DNA of 64,000 bases from Cupriavidus gilardii (GTDB lineage Bacteria > Pseudomonadota > Gammaproteobacteria > Burkholderiales > Burkholderiaceae), in NCBI RefSeq assembly GCF_008801915.1, contig NZ_VZOV01000001.1, forward strand, positions 310,001 to 374,000, in the 5' to 3' direction. The notes under the pieces are model-generated. The model was not told the DNA's origin. It was given only the letters and a program-made list of their open reading frames with translations, and made no database searches. Made by a program: the position numbers and the translations under genes. Of this stretch, positions 24,746-35,031 are shown in pieces. Positions within the stretch are counted from its first letter, which is position 1. The number at the start of each line of letters is the position of its first letter.

Positions 24746-25450
24746 ATGAACATCGCATCGGTCGAAGACGATCCGAGCCAGGCCGAGCTGATCCAGCAGA
24801 TCCTGATCAGCGCCGGGCATACCTGCGACAGCTATTCGGGCGGCAAGGCGTTTCTGCGCGCGATGCGCGAGCGCTCGTACGATCTTCTGGTCATGGACTG
24901 GCAGCTGCCCGACATCAGCGGCTATGACGTGGTGACGCACGTCCGGCTGCATTCGGGGCAATACCCGCCGATCCTGTTCCTGACCAGCCGGTCGCTGGAA
25001 GAGGACATCGTGATGGGACTGGCCGGCGGCGCCGACGACTACATGATCAAGCCGGTGCGCAGGGGCGAATTGCTGGCGCGCGTGGGCGCGCTGCTGCGCC
25101 GGACCTATCCTTCGGCCCAGGCCAACGAGGCCATCGTGGTGGGCGCCTACCGGCTCGACCCGGTGGCGCGCACCGCCAGCCTGAACGGCGTCGAGGTCGA
25201 TATCGCGCCGCGCGAATTCGATCTCGCGCTCTATCTGTTCCGCAACATGGATCGGCTGCTGGCGCGCGACGTCGTCGAGCAGGCGGTCTGGGGGCGTTCG
25301 CTCGGCGCGAGTTCGCGCACGCTCGATACCCATCTGTCGCGGCTGCGCATCAAGCTCGGCCTGCGGCCGGAGAACGGCGTGCGGCTCGCGTCCGTGTACT
25401 CCTACGGCTATCGTTTCGAGCGCTGCGCGGAGCAGGCCGATGGCGCGTAA
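24746..25450 (+). CDS. OmpR/PhoB-type response regulator
   Basis: A 234-residue two-domain regulator. The receiver (about 1-120) has the acidic pair D8-D9, the phosphorylation site D51 in VMDWQLPD and the conserved Lys in DDYMIKPV. The C-terminal winged helix (about 135-230) has the family landmarks REFDLALYLFRNMDRLLARDVV…RTLDTHLSRLRIKLGL and SYGYRF. ATG 24746 fits the receiver start. It begins a three-gene unit with the LysM/FecR gene (11-base overlap) and the CHASE2 kinase, which should be its cognate sensor. Its closeness to pelG suggests it regulates the polymer cluster, but this is inference. Confidence 0.93.
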   Translation: MNIASVEDDPSQAELIQQILISAGHTCDSYSGGKAFLRAMRERSYDLLVMDWQLPDISGYDVVTHVRLHSGQYPPILFLTSRSLEEDIVMGLAGGADDYMIKPVRRGELLARVGALLRRTYPSAQANEAIVVGAYRLDPVARTASLNGVEVDIAPREFDLALYLFRNMDRLLARDVVEQAVWGRSLGASSRTLDTHLSRLRIKLGLRPENGVRLASVYSYGYRFERCAEQADGA

Positions 25451-27133
25451 GGGTGGCAGGGCCGCGGCCGCCGCTGTAGCGGCTGCGGGCAGGGCGGTCG
25501 TTGCCGCGTGCACGCTGCTGGCCTTCGCGCCGGCGCAGGCGGGCCCGGCCGGCGCCGACGGCGAATATTTCGTGCATCAGGTGGAACCGGGCGATACGCT
25601 GTTCTGGGTCGCGCAGCGCTATACCGGCCGCGCCGACGTCTGGCGCGAGCTGCAGGCGCTGAACCGCGTCGCCGATCCGTATCGGCTGCCGATCGGTACC
25701 CAGGTCCGCATTCCGCTCGCGCGCATTCCGGTGACCGTCACCAGCGCGCGCGTGGTGTCCGTGGTCGGACAGGCCGATGCCAACGGCGCGGCGCTGCGGC
25801 CGGGCATGCGCGTCGACGAGCGGCCTGGCTGCAGACGGGCGCCGATGGCCTGGTGACCTTCGAGCTGACCGACGGCACCCGCGTCGCGATGCCGCCGGCC
25901 ACGCGGCTGCAGGTCAAGCGTCTGCGGGTGTTCGCGGGCACGGGGCTGGGCGACACCGTGATGGAAGTCGAGCGAGGCGGTATCGACTCGCGCGTCGCAC
26001 CGGGTGGGACCGGCGTGGGCCGCTTCGAGATCCGCACGCCGATGATGGTCACCGGCGTGCGCGGCACCCGCTACGCGGTCGATGCGGGCCAGCCCGCCGA
26101 ACCCGGCCGGCGTGCCAACAGCAGCGCGGTGCTCGAGGGAACCGTGGCGGTGCGGGCGCAGCGCGCCAAGCGGACCGTGACCGCCGGCCACGGCATCGCC
26201 ATCGGCAGCACGGGCGACGCGGCGGTGCACACGCTGCTGGCGGCGCCGACGTTGAGCGCGGTGCCGGCCGAGCCGATCTACGCCAGCCACGCCGAAGTGG
26301 GCTGGCAGCCGGTCAAGGGCGCAATCGGCTACCTGGTCCGTGTCACGCGCGATGCCGAGCGTACCGAAGCGGTATTCGCCAGCACCGTCACGCCGCCGGC
26401 CGCGGCGCTGACCGGATTGCCCGATGGGGCCGCCTATCTCGAGGTGCGCGCGATCGATCGCAACCGCATTCCGGGCAACGCCGCGATCGCGCCGCTGACC
26501 GTGCGGCTCAACCCGCCGGCGCCCTATACGGTCGAGCCGGCGCCGCGCAGCACGGTGCATGGCGCAGCGGTGCATCTGCAATGGGCGGCGGTCGACAACG
26601 CCGCCGAGTACCGCTTCGAAATCGCCTCGGACGAGAAATTCGGCACGCCGGCCGCGCAGGGCAGCACCCGCGAGGCGGGCACGCAGCAGACGCTGGCGCC
26701 GGGCGACTGGTGGTGGCGCGTGCGTTCGATCGATGCCAAGGGGCAGCCCGGGCCGTGGAGCGCGCCGGTGCCGTTCCGTATCCTGCCGCCGGCGCCGGGC
26801 GTCGCCGTGGTCGAGGACAACGGCGGCGCGTTGCGCGTGCGCTGGGGCGCGGCCGGACAGCCGGAGGCATTCGCGCCGCAGGCCTATCGGCTGCAGCTGG
26901 CCGAGGAGCCGGGTTTTGCCCGCCCGCTGCAGGACCAGCGCATCGAGGCGGACGCCGCGGCGCTGCCGCGTCCGCCGGCCGGCGTCTACTACGTGCGGGT
27001 CGCACGCATCGAGCGCGATGGCAGCGAGTCGCCGTTCTCGGCGGCGCAGCGCATCGAGATCCACGAGCATCTGCGCGACGGCACGGGGGCTCCGATCGGT
27101 ACTGCCAGCGGCAGTGTGCGCCGTGGCGGATAG
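25440..27133 (+). pseudogene. LysM/FecR-domain secreted protein, frameshifted
   Basis: The frame from ATG 25440 encodes a signal peptide, a LysM domain (about 40-92: YFVHQVEPGDTLFWVAQRYTG … LPIGTQVRIPLA) and the start of a FecR domain (ALRPGMRVDE), then stops at 25854-25856. The missing remainder continues without a break in a second frame to 27133: WLQTGADGLVTFELTDGT, the FecR core with MVTGVRGTRYAV, and fibronectin-like repeats. One base is missing near 25821, between GACGAG and CGGCCTGG; restoring it gives a protein of about 564 residues. LysM binds peptidoglycan and periplasmic FecR modules signal to partner kinases or cyclases. Either a true mutation or a sequencing error is possible. 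Confidence 0.85.
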
Positions 27134-29522
27134 CCGTTTTCGCCTGCCCCAGTTGCGCACGGCCGCGGGCAGCGGCCTGATCGCCGGCTTTCATCGGCGC
27201 ACGCTGATCGAATGGCTGGCACTGACCATGCTGGTGATGGTGCTGGCCGCGGTGCGCGCGGACTTCGGCGCGAGCCAGCGCCTGGACCTCGCGGTCTACG
27301 ACATCGGCATCGCCGCGCAGCAGCACGCGCCGCGCGACGACATCCTGATCGTCTCGATCGACGATGAATCGCTGTCCGCGGTGGGCCGCTGGCCATGGCG
27401 CCGTTCGCTGCTGGCCGGGCTGGTCGATCGGCTGGCCGACGGCGGCGCGCGCGCGATCGGGCTCGACGTGCTGCTGGTCGAGCCGGACTGGCGCCATCCC
27501 GAGGACGACGAGGCGCTGGCGGTCAGCATGGCCCGCGCCGGCAACGTGATCATTCCCGCGCTGGCGGAGCCGGTGCGCGATGGCTACCGGCTCAGCTATC
27601 CGCTGCCGGCGCTCGGGGCCGACGTCGGGCATATCAATATCGCGACCGATGTCGACGGGCTGGCCCGCCATATCTATCTGCAGGAAGGCCTGCCCGGCCA
27701 GATGCTGGACCATTTCGTCGTGCGCCTGGTGCAGTTCGGGCAGCCGCAGCGGCCGCTGGCAAGCTACCGGCAGGTGCCGGTCGACGAGACGCTGTCCGGC
27801 GAGTGGCATCGCCGCTATCGGCTCGGCATTCCGTTCGCCGGGCCGATCGGCACCTTCCGCACGGTGTCGGCGATCGACGTGCTGAGCGGCGCCATTCCGC
27901 CCGAGCTGTTCCGCGGCAAGCTGGTGCTGGTCGGCGCCGGCGCGACCGGTCTGGGCGACATGTTCTCCGCGCCGCTGTCGAAGAACGGCGCCGGCATCAG
28001 CGGCGTCGAGCTGCTGGCCAATGCCGCGCAGGCGCTGCTCGACAACAACGGCATCGTGCCGGTGCAGCGCGCCTGGTACTGGTCGCTGACGCTGCTGCCG
28101 GTGCTGCTGGCCTGCCTGGCCGCGCTGCTGATGTCGCCGCGGGACGCGCTGCTGGTCAGCGCGGCGGTGATCGTCGGGCTGTTCGGCGCCAGCGTCGCGC
28201 TGATGCATTTCGATCGGCTGTGGTTCTCGCCGGTGCCGGCGATCCTCGCCTGCCTGCTGTTCTATCCGCTGTGGAGCTGGCGCCGGCAGGAATCGGCACT
28301 GACCTTCCTGTCGGCCGAGGTCGCGCGGCTCGAACGCGAGCCGGCGCTGCCCGGCGGCAAGAGCGCGCCGCCGCTGGCCGGCGGCACGCTGGACACACGA
28401 ATGAGTGCGCTGTACCGGATGATCAGGCGGCAGCGCGACCTGCGCCGGCTGCTGTCCGACGGGCTCGAGAACCTGCCCGATGCGACGGTGATCTGCGACG
28501 CGGACGGCAGCATCCTGCTGGCCAATGCCGGCGCGGTTGCGTTGTCGCCGCGGCTGCTGTCCTCGCTCAATGCCGAAGGCGGCGCGCGTCCGCTGCTCGA
28601 TACGCTGATCGCCGACATCTTCGCGCCGCCGCAGGGCGGGCTCGACTACTGGGATCGGCTCCGGCGCTCGGCCGGCAATGGCGCGGCGTCGACGCGCGGC
28701 GAGCGGGCCGGGGTCGAGCTGCAGACCCACGACCAGCGCGCGATGCTGCTGCGCGGTGCGCCGCTGCGCGGCAACGCGGGTGAGATCGCGGGCTTCAGCA
28801 TCAGCTTCATCGACATCACGCAGGTGCGGCTCGCCGAGCGCCAGCGCGAGGAAACGCTGCGCTTCATCTCGCACGACATGCGCTCGCCGCAGGCGTCGAT
28901 CCTCGCGCTGGTCGAACTGCAGGCCGACCCGGCGCGCGCGCTGGAGCCGCCGGTGCTGCTCGACCGGATCCGCCATCATGCCGGCCGCACGCTGGCGCTG
29001 GCCGACGACTTCATCCAGCTGGCGCGCGCCGAATCGCAGCATCTGCGCTTTGCGGAGATCGACCTGACCACGGTATTGATGGACGCCGCCGATTCGCTGT
29101 GGGCGCTGGCGCAGACCCGCCGCGTGACCGTCGCGGTGCAGGCTGGCAACGAGGAGATGATGCTGTACGGCGAAGCAGCACTGCTGATGCGCGCCATCTC
29201 GAACCTGGTCGACAACGCGGTCAAGTACAGCCCGCCGGGCGGCACCGTGACCGTACGCGCCGGCCGCGTGCGGCACGACGACGGCAGCGATGGCGGCCTG
29301 ATGGTGTCGGTCTCCGACCAGGGGCCGGGCATCGCGCCCGAGGAACAGGCGCGCCTGTTCCAGCCGTTCAGCCGGCTGCAGGAAGAGGGCCGTCCGGTGC
29401 GCGAGGGCAGCGGTCTCGGGCTGCTGTTCGTCAAGACCGTGGTCGAGCGGCACGGCGGCCATGTCGGCGTCGACAGCGCGCCCGGGCGCGGCACGACGTT
29501 CGTGATCACGTTGCCGGGTTGA
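27123..29522 (+). CDS. CHASE2-domain sensor histidine kinase
   Basis: A 799-residue membrane sensor. One N-terminal membrane segment (about 27-45) is followed by a large periplasmic CHASE2 domain (about 55-310; DILIVSIDDESLSAVGRWPWRR, ARAIGLDVLLVEPD, FRGKLVLVGAGATGLGD) and three more membrane helices. A PAS-like region (about 450-570) leads to a HisKA domain with H584 in FISHDMRSPQ and an ATPase domain with NLVDNAVKYSPPGG, DQGPGIAP and GSGLGLLFVK. All kinase motifs are intact. Start is a GTG at 27123 (another GTG at 27114 is possible), overlapping the LysM/FecR gene. CHASE2 plus FecR-LysM pairs are recurrent in betaproteobacteria and probably sense the envelope. Confidence 0.88.
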   Translation: MADSRFRLPQLRTAAGSGLIAGFHRRTLIEWLALTMLVMVLAAVRADFGASQRLDLAVYDIGIAAQQHAPRDDILIVSIDDESLSAVGRWPWRRSLLAGLVDRLADGGARAIGLDVLLVEPDWRHPEDDEALAVSMARAGNVIIPALAEPVRDGYRLSYPLPALGADVGHINIATDVDGLARHIYLQEGLPGQMLDHFVVRLVQFGQPQRPLASYRQVPVDETLSGEWHRRYRLGIPFAGPIGTFRTVSAIDVLSGAIPPELFRGKLVLVGAGATGLGDMFSAPLSKNGAGISGVELLANAAQALLDNNGIVPVQRAWYWSLTLLPVLLACLAALLMSPRDALLVSAAVIVGLFGASVALMHFDRLWFSPVPAILACLLFYPLWSWRRQESALTFLSAEVARLEREPALPGGKSAPPLAGGTLDTRMSALYRMIRRQRDLRRLLSDGLENLPDATVICDADGSILLANAGAVALSPRLLSSLNAEGGARPLLDTLIADIFAPPQGGLDYWDRLRRSAGNGAASTRGERAGVELQTHDQRAMLLRGAPLRGNAGEIAGFSISFIDITQVRLAERQREETLRFISHDMRSPQASILALVELQADPARALEPPVLLDRIRHHAGRTLALADDFIQLARAESQHLRFAEIDLTTVLMDAADSLWALAQTRRVTVAVQAGNEEMMLYGEAALLMRAISNLVDNAVKYSPPGGTVTVRAGRVRHDDGSDGGLMVSVSDQGPGIAPEEQARLFQPFSRLQEEGRPVREGSGLGLLFVKTVVERHGGHVGVDSAPGRGTTFVITLPG

Positions 29523-29833
29523 AGCCCCGGCCGCGACACGCTCTGCTCTGGCGGGAGAGGGAACGGGTCGCGCAAACCGCGATGGCATCGGCAAATGCCG
29601 CTGGCCTCTGCCCCGACCCCTCTCCCGCGAGCGGGAGAGGAAGAACCCGCTGCGCGGGCGTGCCGTACCGCCCGGCTTGAAACTTCTACCCCCACATGTA
29701 AGTTTCGCGCCGGCCCGTGCCACGCAAGGGAGACTTCATTGACGCGCGGCGCCTCGCCATCGCGGTGGAACAGCGCTTGCATTCCCGCCTCATGCGGCAC
29801 GACTGGCGTGCCGCTCTTCCCAGGGAGCGCGCG
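29523..29833. other. Intergenic region with palindromic repeat
   Basis: No gene is supported in these 311 bases. They contain one partial (GGCGGGAGAGGG near 29550) and one complete copy (29617-29640) of the dispersed CTCTCCCGC palindrome, followed by a GC-rich CCCGCTGCGCGGG hairpin at 29647-29659 that could terminate transcription from the kinase operon. The end carries the ribosome-binding site of the next gene. Confidence 0.6.
29617..29640. repeat. Dispersed palindrome, copy 2 (CCCCTCTCCCGC type)
   Basis: Core CCCCTCTCCCGC-GA-GCGGGAGAGG, a nearly perfect hairpin sequence. It matches the elements at 12197, 37507 and 37598. Confidence 0.8.
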
Positions 29834-31015
29834 ATGAAAGCCCTTTGCTGGCACGGCAAGCACGATATCCGCTATGACACCGTTCCCGACCCGGTGATCG
29901 AACACCCGCGCGACGCCATCATCCGCGTCAGCAGCTGCGCGATCTGCGGCTCGGACCTGCATCTGTACGACGGCTTCGTCCCCGGCATGGAACACGGCGA
30001 CATCATGGGCCACGAGTTCATGGGCGAGGTGGTCGAGGTCGGCGCGGAGAACCGCCGGCTGCGCGTCGGCGACCGCGTGGTGGTGCCGTTTACCATCGTC
30101 TGCGGCGAATGCGACCAATGCCGGCGCGGCAACTTCTCGGTGTGCGAGCGCACCAACCGCAACAAGGAAGCGGCCGACAAGATGTTCGGCCATACCACCG
30201 CCGGGCTGTTCGGCTACACCCATCTGACCGGTGGCTATGCGGGCGGGCAGGCCGAATACGTGCGCGTGCCCTATGCCGACGTGGCGCCGGTCAAGGTGCC
30301 CGCCGAACTCAGCGACGAACAGGTGCTGTTTCTCGGCGACATCCTGCCGACCGGCTGGCAGGCCGCTGCGCAATGCGACATCCAGCCCGACGATATCGTC
30401 GCGATCTGGGGCGCGGGACCGGTCGGCCAGTTCTGCATCCTGTCGGCGCTGCTGATGGGCGCGAAGCAGGTGGTGGTGATCGACCGCGTGCCCGAGCGCC
30501 TGCAGATGGCGCAGCAGCTCGGCCCCGACCGCGTGACGTTGATCGATTTCGAGAACCAGAGCGTGCTGGAAGCGCTCAACGAGATCACGCATGGCAAGGG
30601 GCCCGACAAGTGCCTCGACGCGGTCGGCCTCGAAGCGCATGCGACCCGTTCGCTCGATTCGATCTACGACCGCGTCAAGCAGGCCGTGATGCTCGAGACC
30701 GATCGCCCGCATGTGCTGCGCGAGATGATCTACGTCTGCCGGCCCGGCGGCATCCTGTCGATTCCCGGCGTCTATGGCGGGCTGGTCGACAAGATCCCGA
30801 TGGGCGCGCTGATGAACAAGGGGCTGACCATCCGTACCGGCCAGACCCACGTCAACCGCTGGACCGACGATCTGCTCCAGCGCATCATCGACAGGCAGAT
30901 CGACCCGACCTTCGTGATCTCGCATCGCGTCAAGCTGGCGGATGGCCCGTCGATGTACGAGACCTTCCGCGACAAGCACGACGGCTGCATCAAGGTGGTG
31001 ATGACGCCTGCCTGA
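29834..31015 (+). CDS. Zinc-dependent alcohol dehydrogenase (formaldehyde dehydrogenase-like)
   Basis: A 393-residue medium-chain dehydrogenase. The catalytic-zinc ligands are in CAICGSDLH (Cys near 37) and GHEFMGE (His near 60), and the structural-zinc cysteines are in CGECDQCRRGNFSVCE. The nucleotide-binding loop is IWGAGPVGQF, and VVVIDRVPER ends the second strand with Asp, suggesting NAD. The long insertion (KGPDKCLDAVGLEAH… with RPHVLREMIYVCRPGG) is as in the glutathione-independent formaldehyde dehydrogenase and threonine dehydrogenase-like group. ATG 29834 follows AGGGAG. The 3' end overlaps the convergent LysR gene by 26 bases. Substrate is not determined. Confidence 0.9.
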   Translation: MKALCWHGKHDIRYDTVPDPVIEHPRDAIIRVSSCAICGSDLHLYDGFVPGMEHGDIMGHEFMGEVVEVGAENRRLRVGDRVVVPFTIVCGECDQCRRGNFSVCERTNRNKEAADKMFGHTTAGLFGYTHLTGGYAGGQAEYVRVPYADVAPVKVPAELSDEQVLFLGDILPTGWQAAAQCDIQPDDIVAIWGAGPVGQFCILSALLMGAKQVVVIDRVPERLQMAQQLGPDRVTLIDFENQSVLEALNEITHGKGPDKCLDAVGLEAHATRSLDSIYDRVKQAVMLETDRPHVLREMIYVCRPGGILSIPGVYGGLVDKIPMGALMNKGLTIRTGQTHVNRWTDDLLQRIIDRQIDPTFVISHRVKLADGPSMYETFRDKHDGCIKVVMTPA

Positions 31016-32048
31016 GCTTGCGGCCGGGCTTGCGCGGGCCGTCCGGCTTCTCCTCGCGTCCTCCCTTCCGCTTCGCTTCCCGAGCCGCTTCACGTTCCGC
31101 CTCCCGATCCGCCGCCACCGCCCAGCCCGCGCCGCCCTGCGCCGGGCGGGCGCCGAACACCTCGCGGTGCCAGGCGCGCGTCACGTCCTCCAGCAGTGCG
31201 AGAAAGCGCTCCAGCGCGGGCAGCGCATGCTCGCGCCGCACCGTGGCGTGCAGGTCGGCGTCGAGCCGGCGTGCGGCCAGCGGTACGTAGCTGACGTCGT
31301 CGCGCCGCGTGGCCGACAGCGAGGCAGGCAGCACGCTGACACCGACGCCCGCGCCGACCAGTCCCAGCACCGTCTCCGGATCGACCGATTCGTGCATCAC
31401 GCGCGGCTCGAAGCCCTCGCGCAGGCAGGCAGCCAGCACGTTGCGGATCATCGGGCTTTGCATGTTCAGCAGCACGAAGGCATCGCCGGACAGCTGCCGC
31501 AGCGACACGCGCGGCGCGCGCGCCAGCGGATGGTCGGACGCCATCGCCACCACCAGCGGCTGCGCATAGACCAGGATCGAGCGCAGGTCGCTGCGTGCGG
31601 CCGCGCTGCACGAGAACCCCACGTCGATGCGGCCGCGCGCCAGCGCCTCGTACTGCTGGTCGGGAAGCAGTTCGTGCAGCGTCCATTCGACGCCCGGATT
31701 GCGCAGCTGGAACTGGCGCAGCGTCAGCGGCAACGGGCCGTACATCACCGAGTTGATGATGCCGATGCGCAGATAGCCCTCGAGCCCTTCGGCCACGCGC
31801 CGCACCTGCCGCTCCACCGAATCGCAGTCGTCGACGATCCGGCGCGCGCGCGTCAGCAGCGCCTCGCCGGCCCGCGTCAGCCGCGCGCCGTGCCGGCCTC
31901 GCTCGAACAGCGTGACCCGCAGCGTGCCCTCGAGCGACTTGATCTGCTGGCTCAGCGGCGGCTGCGAGATATGCAGCCGTTCGGCGGCGCGACTGTAGTT
32001 GCCTTCCTCGGCAACCGCGATGAAATAGCGCAGCTGGCGGAGATCCAT
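30990..32048 (-). CDS. LysR-family transcriptional regulator
   Basis: A 352-residue LysR regulator: winged helix-turn-helix at 1-62 (LRQLRYFIAVAEEGNYSRAAERLHISQPPLSQQIKSLE) and a type 2 periplasmic-fold inducer domain at about 90-295. The C-terminal 50 residues are unusual: a highly charged Ala/Arg/Glu/Lys tail (DREAEREAAREAKRK and following), absent from most relatives. It is divergent from the molybdenum hydroxylase genes, and a perfect inverted repeat with a T-N11-A core covers its own start codon. It is likely the regulator of that hydroxylase and permease set. Confidence 0.9.
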   Translation of the reverse strand: MDLRQLRYFIAVAEEGNYSRAAERLHISQPPLSQQIKSLEGTLRVTLFERGRHGARLTRAGEALLTRARRIVDDCDSVERQVRRVAEGLEGYLRIGIINSVMYGPLPLTLRQFQLRNPGVEWTLHELLPDQQYEALARGRIDVGFSCSAAARSDLRSILVYAQPLVVAMASDHPLARAPRVSLRQLSGDAFVLLNMQSPMIRNVLAACLREGFEPRVMHESVDPETVLGLVGAGVGVSVLPASLSATRRDDVSYVPLAARRLDADLHATVRREHALPALERFLALLEDVTRAWHREVFGARPAQGGAGWAVAADREAEREAAREAKRKGGREEKPDGPRKPGRKLRQASSPP

Positions 32049-32065
32049 ATGCGATCCGTATGGAT
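32043..32065. promoter_or_regulatory. Candidate LysR operator
   Basis: A perfect inverted repeat ATCCATA-N9-TATGGAT with the T-N11-A geometry of LysR binding sites. It overlaps the LysR start codon (32046-32048) and lies 92 bases before the hydroxylase small subunit, the usual position for combined autoregulation and divergent control. Confidence 0.5.
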
Positions 32066-32156
32066 TGGATTCCGAAATCATATTTCACATATGGTTGTGC
32101 GGCACCTAGGCTTTCCCTGATCCGTCCACGCCAGAGGGGCGGCCGAGGAGACCACG

Positions 32157-32633
32157 ATGACCACCAAGCTCGATGTCAATGGCGCCCGCCGACGGGTGGA
32201 CGCCCCCGCCGATACGCCGCTGCTGTGGGTGTTGCGCGACCAGCTGGATCTGACCGGCACCAAGTACGGCTGCGGCATGGGCCTGTGCGGCGCCTGTACG
32301 GTCCATGTCGACGGGCACGCCGTGCGCGCCTGCCAGACACCGTTGTCCAGCGTTGCCGGCAAGCGCGTGACGACGATCGAAGGGCTGGGCAAGCCCGATG
32401 CGCTGCACGTGCTGCAGCGCGCGTGGCAGGCCGAGGACGTGCCGCAATGCGGCTACTGCCAGTCGGGGCAACTGATGTCGGCCGCCGCGCTGCTGGCGCA
32501 GAAGCCAACGCCCAGCGACAGCGATATCGACGCGGCGATGGCGGGCAATATCTGCCGCTGCGGCACCTATGACCGGATCCGGCGCGCGATCCATCGCGCC
32601 GCGGCCGAACTGCGCAGCGGGAGGCCGGCATGA
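32157..32633 (+). CDS. Molybdenum hydroxylase [2Fe-2S] subunit (isoquinoline 1-oxidoreductase alpha-like)
   Basis: A 158-residue iron-sulfur subunit of xanthine dehydrogenase family enzymes. The N-terminal plant-ferredoxin-like cluster is in [15 protein letters not shown], with the fourth Cys in ACQTP; the C-terminal cluster is in [11 protein letters not shown] and [12 protein letters not shown]. Length and the direct pairing with a Tat-exported large subunit match the IorA/IorB type (two-subunit, periplasmic aldehyde or N-heterocycle oxidoreductases) rather than the three-subunit CoxLMS type. The stop overlaps the large-subunit start by four bases. Confidence 0.92.
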   Translation: MTTKLDVNGARRRVDAPADTPLLWVLRDQLDLTGTKYGCGMGLCGACTVHVDGHAVRACQTPLSSVAGKRVTTIEGLGKPDALHVLQRAWQAEDVPQCGYCQSGQLMSAAALLAQKPTPSDSDIDAAMAGNICRCGTYDRIRRAIHRAAAELRSGRPA

Positions 32634-34858
32634 AGCGGCGCGACTTCCTGAAGAGCGGGGCGGCGCTGGCCGGTGGCCTGATGCTGGAGTTGAGCGCCAG
32701 CGGCGTGCGTGCCGCGGGCGCTGCCGCCGCCGGGACATCGGCGTCGGGCGCCACCGCCGATGGCACGGTCTTCGCGCCCAACGCGTGGGTCCGCATCACG
32801 CCGCAGGGCGAGGTGCTGCTGGTCGTGCACAAGTTCGACAGCGGCACCGGCGTCAAGAACGCGCTCGGGCTGATGCTGGCCGAGGAACTCGATGCCGACT
32901 GGTCGCGCGTGCGCGTGGTGCAGCCCGACGATCCGCTGGCGCAGGTCTATATCCATCCGTTGTGGGGCATGCACGCGACCGGCGGCAGCACCAGCGTGCC
33001 GCTCGAATGGAACACGCTGCGGCGTGCCGGTGCCACTGCGCGCGCGATGCTGGTGGCCGAGGCCGCGCAGCGCTGGCGGGTCGATCCCGCCAGCTGCCGC
33101 ACGAGCAACGGCATGGTGATCGACGCTTCGGGGTCGCGGCGGTTCGGCTACGGCGACCTTGCGGAAGGCGCGGCGCGCCAGCCCGTGCCGAAGGAGGTCG
33201 CGCTCAAGCGCCCAGCCGATTTCGTGCTGATCGGCAAGGAGCGCAGCAGCTATCGCGTCGCCGACAAGCTGACCGGCCGCGCGCAGTACGCGGTCGATAT
33301 CAAGCTGCCGGGCATGCTGACCGCGATCGTGGTCCATCCGCCGGTGATCAATGCGCCGGTGGTGTCGTTCAACGCGGCCGAGGTCAAGGCGTTGCCGGGC
33401 GTGCACGATGTGTTTGCGACCGAGATCCCGGCGGCGATCGCGCATTTCCGTCCCGGCATGGGCCCGGCCGTGCCCGACAACGGCGCCTGCCAGCCCGGCG
33501 TGGCGATCGTCGCCGATCATTTCTGGGCCGCGCAGCGTGCGCGCCAGGCGCTGAAGGTCCGATGGGGCGACAGCGACATGGCCGACTTCAGCGCGGAGGG
33601 CGCGCTGCGTGAACTGGCGCGGCATGTCGACGATCCCGGCGCCAAGAGCAAGGTCAAGGGCGATGCCGCGGCGGCGTTCGCGCGCGCCGACAAGGTGGTC
33701 GAGGGCGTCTACACGATGCCGTACAAGGCCCACGCGCAGATGGAGCCGCTCAGCGTGGTGGCGTGGGTGCACGACGGCATCGTCGAATACTGGGGCGGCA
33801 TCCAGGTGCCGTCGCGCTGCGCGCAGGCGGCCGAAACCATCGCCGGCGTGCCGGCCGACAAGGTGAAGATCCATCTGACCGAGGCCGGCGGCAGCTTCGG
33901 CGCGCGCGAGGGCATGCACCAGATTCTCGAGGCCACCTTCATCTCGCGCCGCGTCGGCAAGCCGGTCAAGCTGATCTACAGCCGCGAGGACGATATGCGC
34001 GGCCTGTTCTACCAGACCGCCAGCGTGCACAAGGCGCGCGCCGCGCTCGACCGCGACGGCGGCATCGCCGCCTTCAGCCTGCGCGCGGTGACGCCGTCGA
34101 TCAAGGAGCCCGACGATCCCGGCTTCCTTGCCAAGGTGCCGGTGGATCCGAGCTGCACCGAGGCGATGCGCAACGATTTCTACTACGACATTGGCACGCT
34201 GGACCTGGCGTGGGTGCGGGTCGAGCCGAAGCTGCCGATCTGGTGGTGGCGCGCGGTCAGCTATGTGCCGAACGTCTTCGCGATCGAGAGCCTGATCGAC
34301 GGGGCGGCGCACGCGGCGGGGCAGGACCCGCTGGCCTATCGCCGCCGCCTGCTGCGGGAGCGGCCCGAGCATCTGGCGGTGCTCGAGCGCGCCGCGGCGC
34401 TGGCCGGCTGGCCGCGCCCCTCGACGCCGGGACGCGGGCTCGGCATCGCGACCTATCAGGGCTACAACAGCTATATCGCGGTGGTCGCGGAGGTCGAGGT
34501 CAAGGAGCGCGCGATCGCCGTGCACAGGCTCAGCTGCGTGGTCGACTGCGGGCTGGCGGTCGACCCCAGTTCGGTGCGCCAGCAGCTGGCGGGCGGGCTG
34601 TACTGGGGCGTGTCGACCGCGATGATGAACGAGGTGCCGATCGACCACGGCACCGTGCGCATCAGCAACTACCACGACTACCCGGTGGTACGGATCACCG
34701 ATGCGCCGCGGCTGGATATCGAGCTGATGCCGCCGTCGGGCAGGGCGCCCGGCGGCGTCGGCGAACTGTCCAATCCGCCGGTGGTCCCGGCCATCGGCAA
34801 CGCGATCTTCGCGGCGACCGGCAAGCGCCTGCGCGCGACGCCGTTCCGCTTCGCCTGA
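32630..34858 (+). CDS. Molybdenum hydroxylase large subunit, Tat-exported (isoquinoline 1-oxidoreductase beta-like)
   Basis: A 742-residue molybdopterin-binding subunit with an N-terminal twin-arginine signal ([16 protein letters not shown]). The two xanthine dehydrogenase-type binding regions cover about 60-190 and 220-735. Seen are GGSFGAREG near 425 (molybdopterin contact), [10 protein letters not shown] and the C-terminal [19 protein letters not shown], where the Glu of GVGE is the catalytic base of the family. IorB-type proteins work in the periplasm on N-heterocycles or aldehydes and pass electrons to cytochromes; the substrate here is unknown. The downstream nucleobase permease suggests a heterocyclic compound. 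Confidence 0.92.
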   Translation: MKRRDFLKSGAALAGGLMLELSASGVRAAGAAAAGTSASGATADGTVFAPNAWVRITPQGEVLLVVHKFDSGTGVKNALGLMLAEELDADWSRVRVVQPDDPLAQVYIHPLWGMHATGGSTSVPLEWNTLRRAGATARAMLVAEAAQRWRVDPASCRTSNGMVIDASGSRRFGYGDLAEGAARQPVPKEVALKRPADFVLIGKERSSYRVADKLTGRAQYAVDIKLPGMLTAIVVHPPVINAPVVSFNAAEVKALPGVHDVFATEIPAAIAHFRPGMGPAVPDNGACQPGVAIVADHFWAAQRARQALKVRWGDSDMADFSAEGALRELARHVDDPGAKSKVKGDAAAAFARADKVVEGVYTMPYKAHAQMEPLSVVAWVHDGIVEYWGGIQVPSRCAQAAETIAGVPADKVKIHLTEAGGSFGAREGMHQILEATFISRRVGKPVKLIYSREDDMRGLFYQTASVHKARAALDRDGGIAAFSLRAVTPSIKEPDDPGFLAKVPVDPSCTEAMRNDFYYDIGTLDLAWVRVEPKLPIWWWRAVSYVPNVFAIESLIDGAAHAAGQDPLAYRRRLLRERPEHLAVLERAAALAGWPRPSTPGRGLGIATYQGYNSYIAVVAEVEVKERAIAVHRLSCVVDCGLAVDPSSVRQQLAGGLYWGVSTAMMNEVPIDHGTVRISNYHDYPVVRITDAPRLDIELMPPSGRAPGGVGELSNPPVVPAIGNAIFAATGKRLRATPFRFA

Positions 34859-35031
34859 CGCGAGCGATGAGCGCGGTGGCGGCGGCGCCGTTTCGACGGC
34901 GCGCCGCTTCCCGTGCATCTGACCCGCGCGTCACGATGCGGCATCCCACGCTATGCCGGCACCGGCGCCGCCGGGCCGCGCCGGCACGACAACTACGACA
35001 ACCACAACGAGATCCGGAAGGAGACATCCCC

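Noticed and set aside
25440-25856. A complete small LysM protein
   Set aside because: It stops in the middle of a FecR domain whose remaining part continues directly in the next frame, so it is a frameshifted larger gene.
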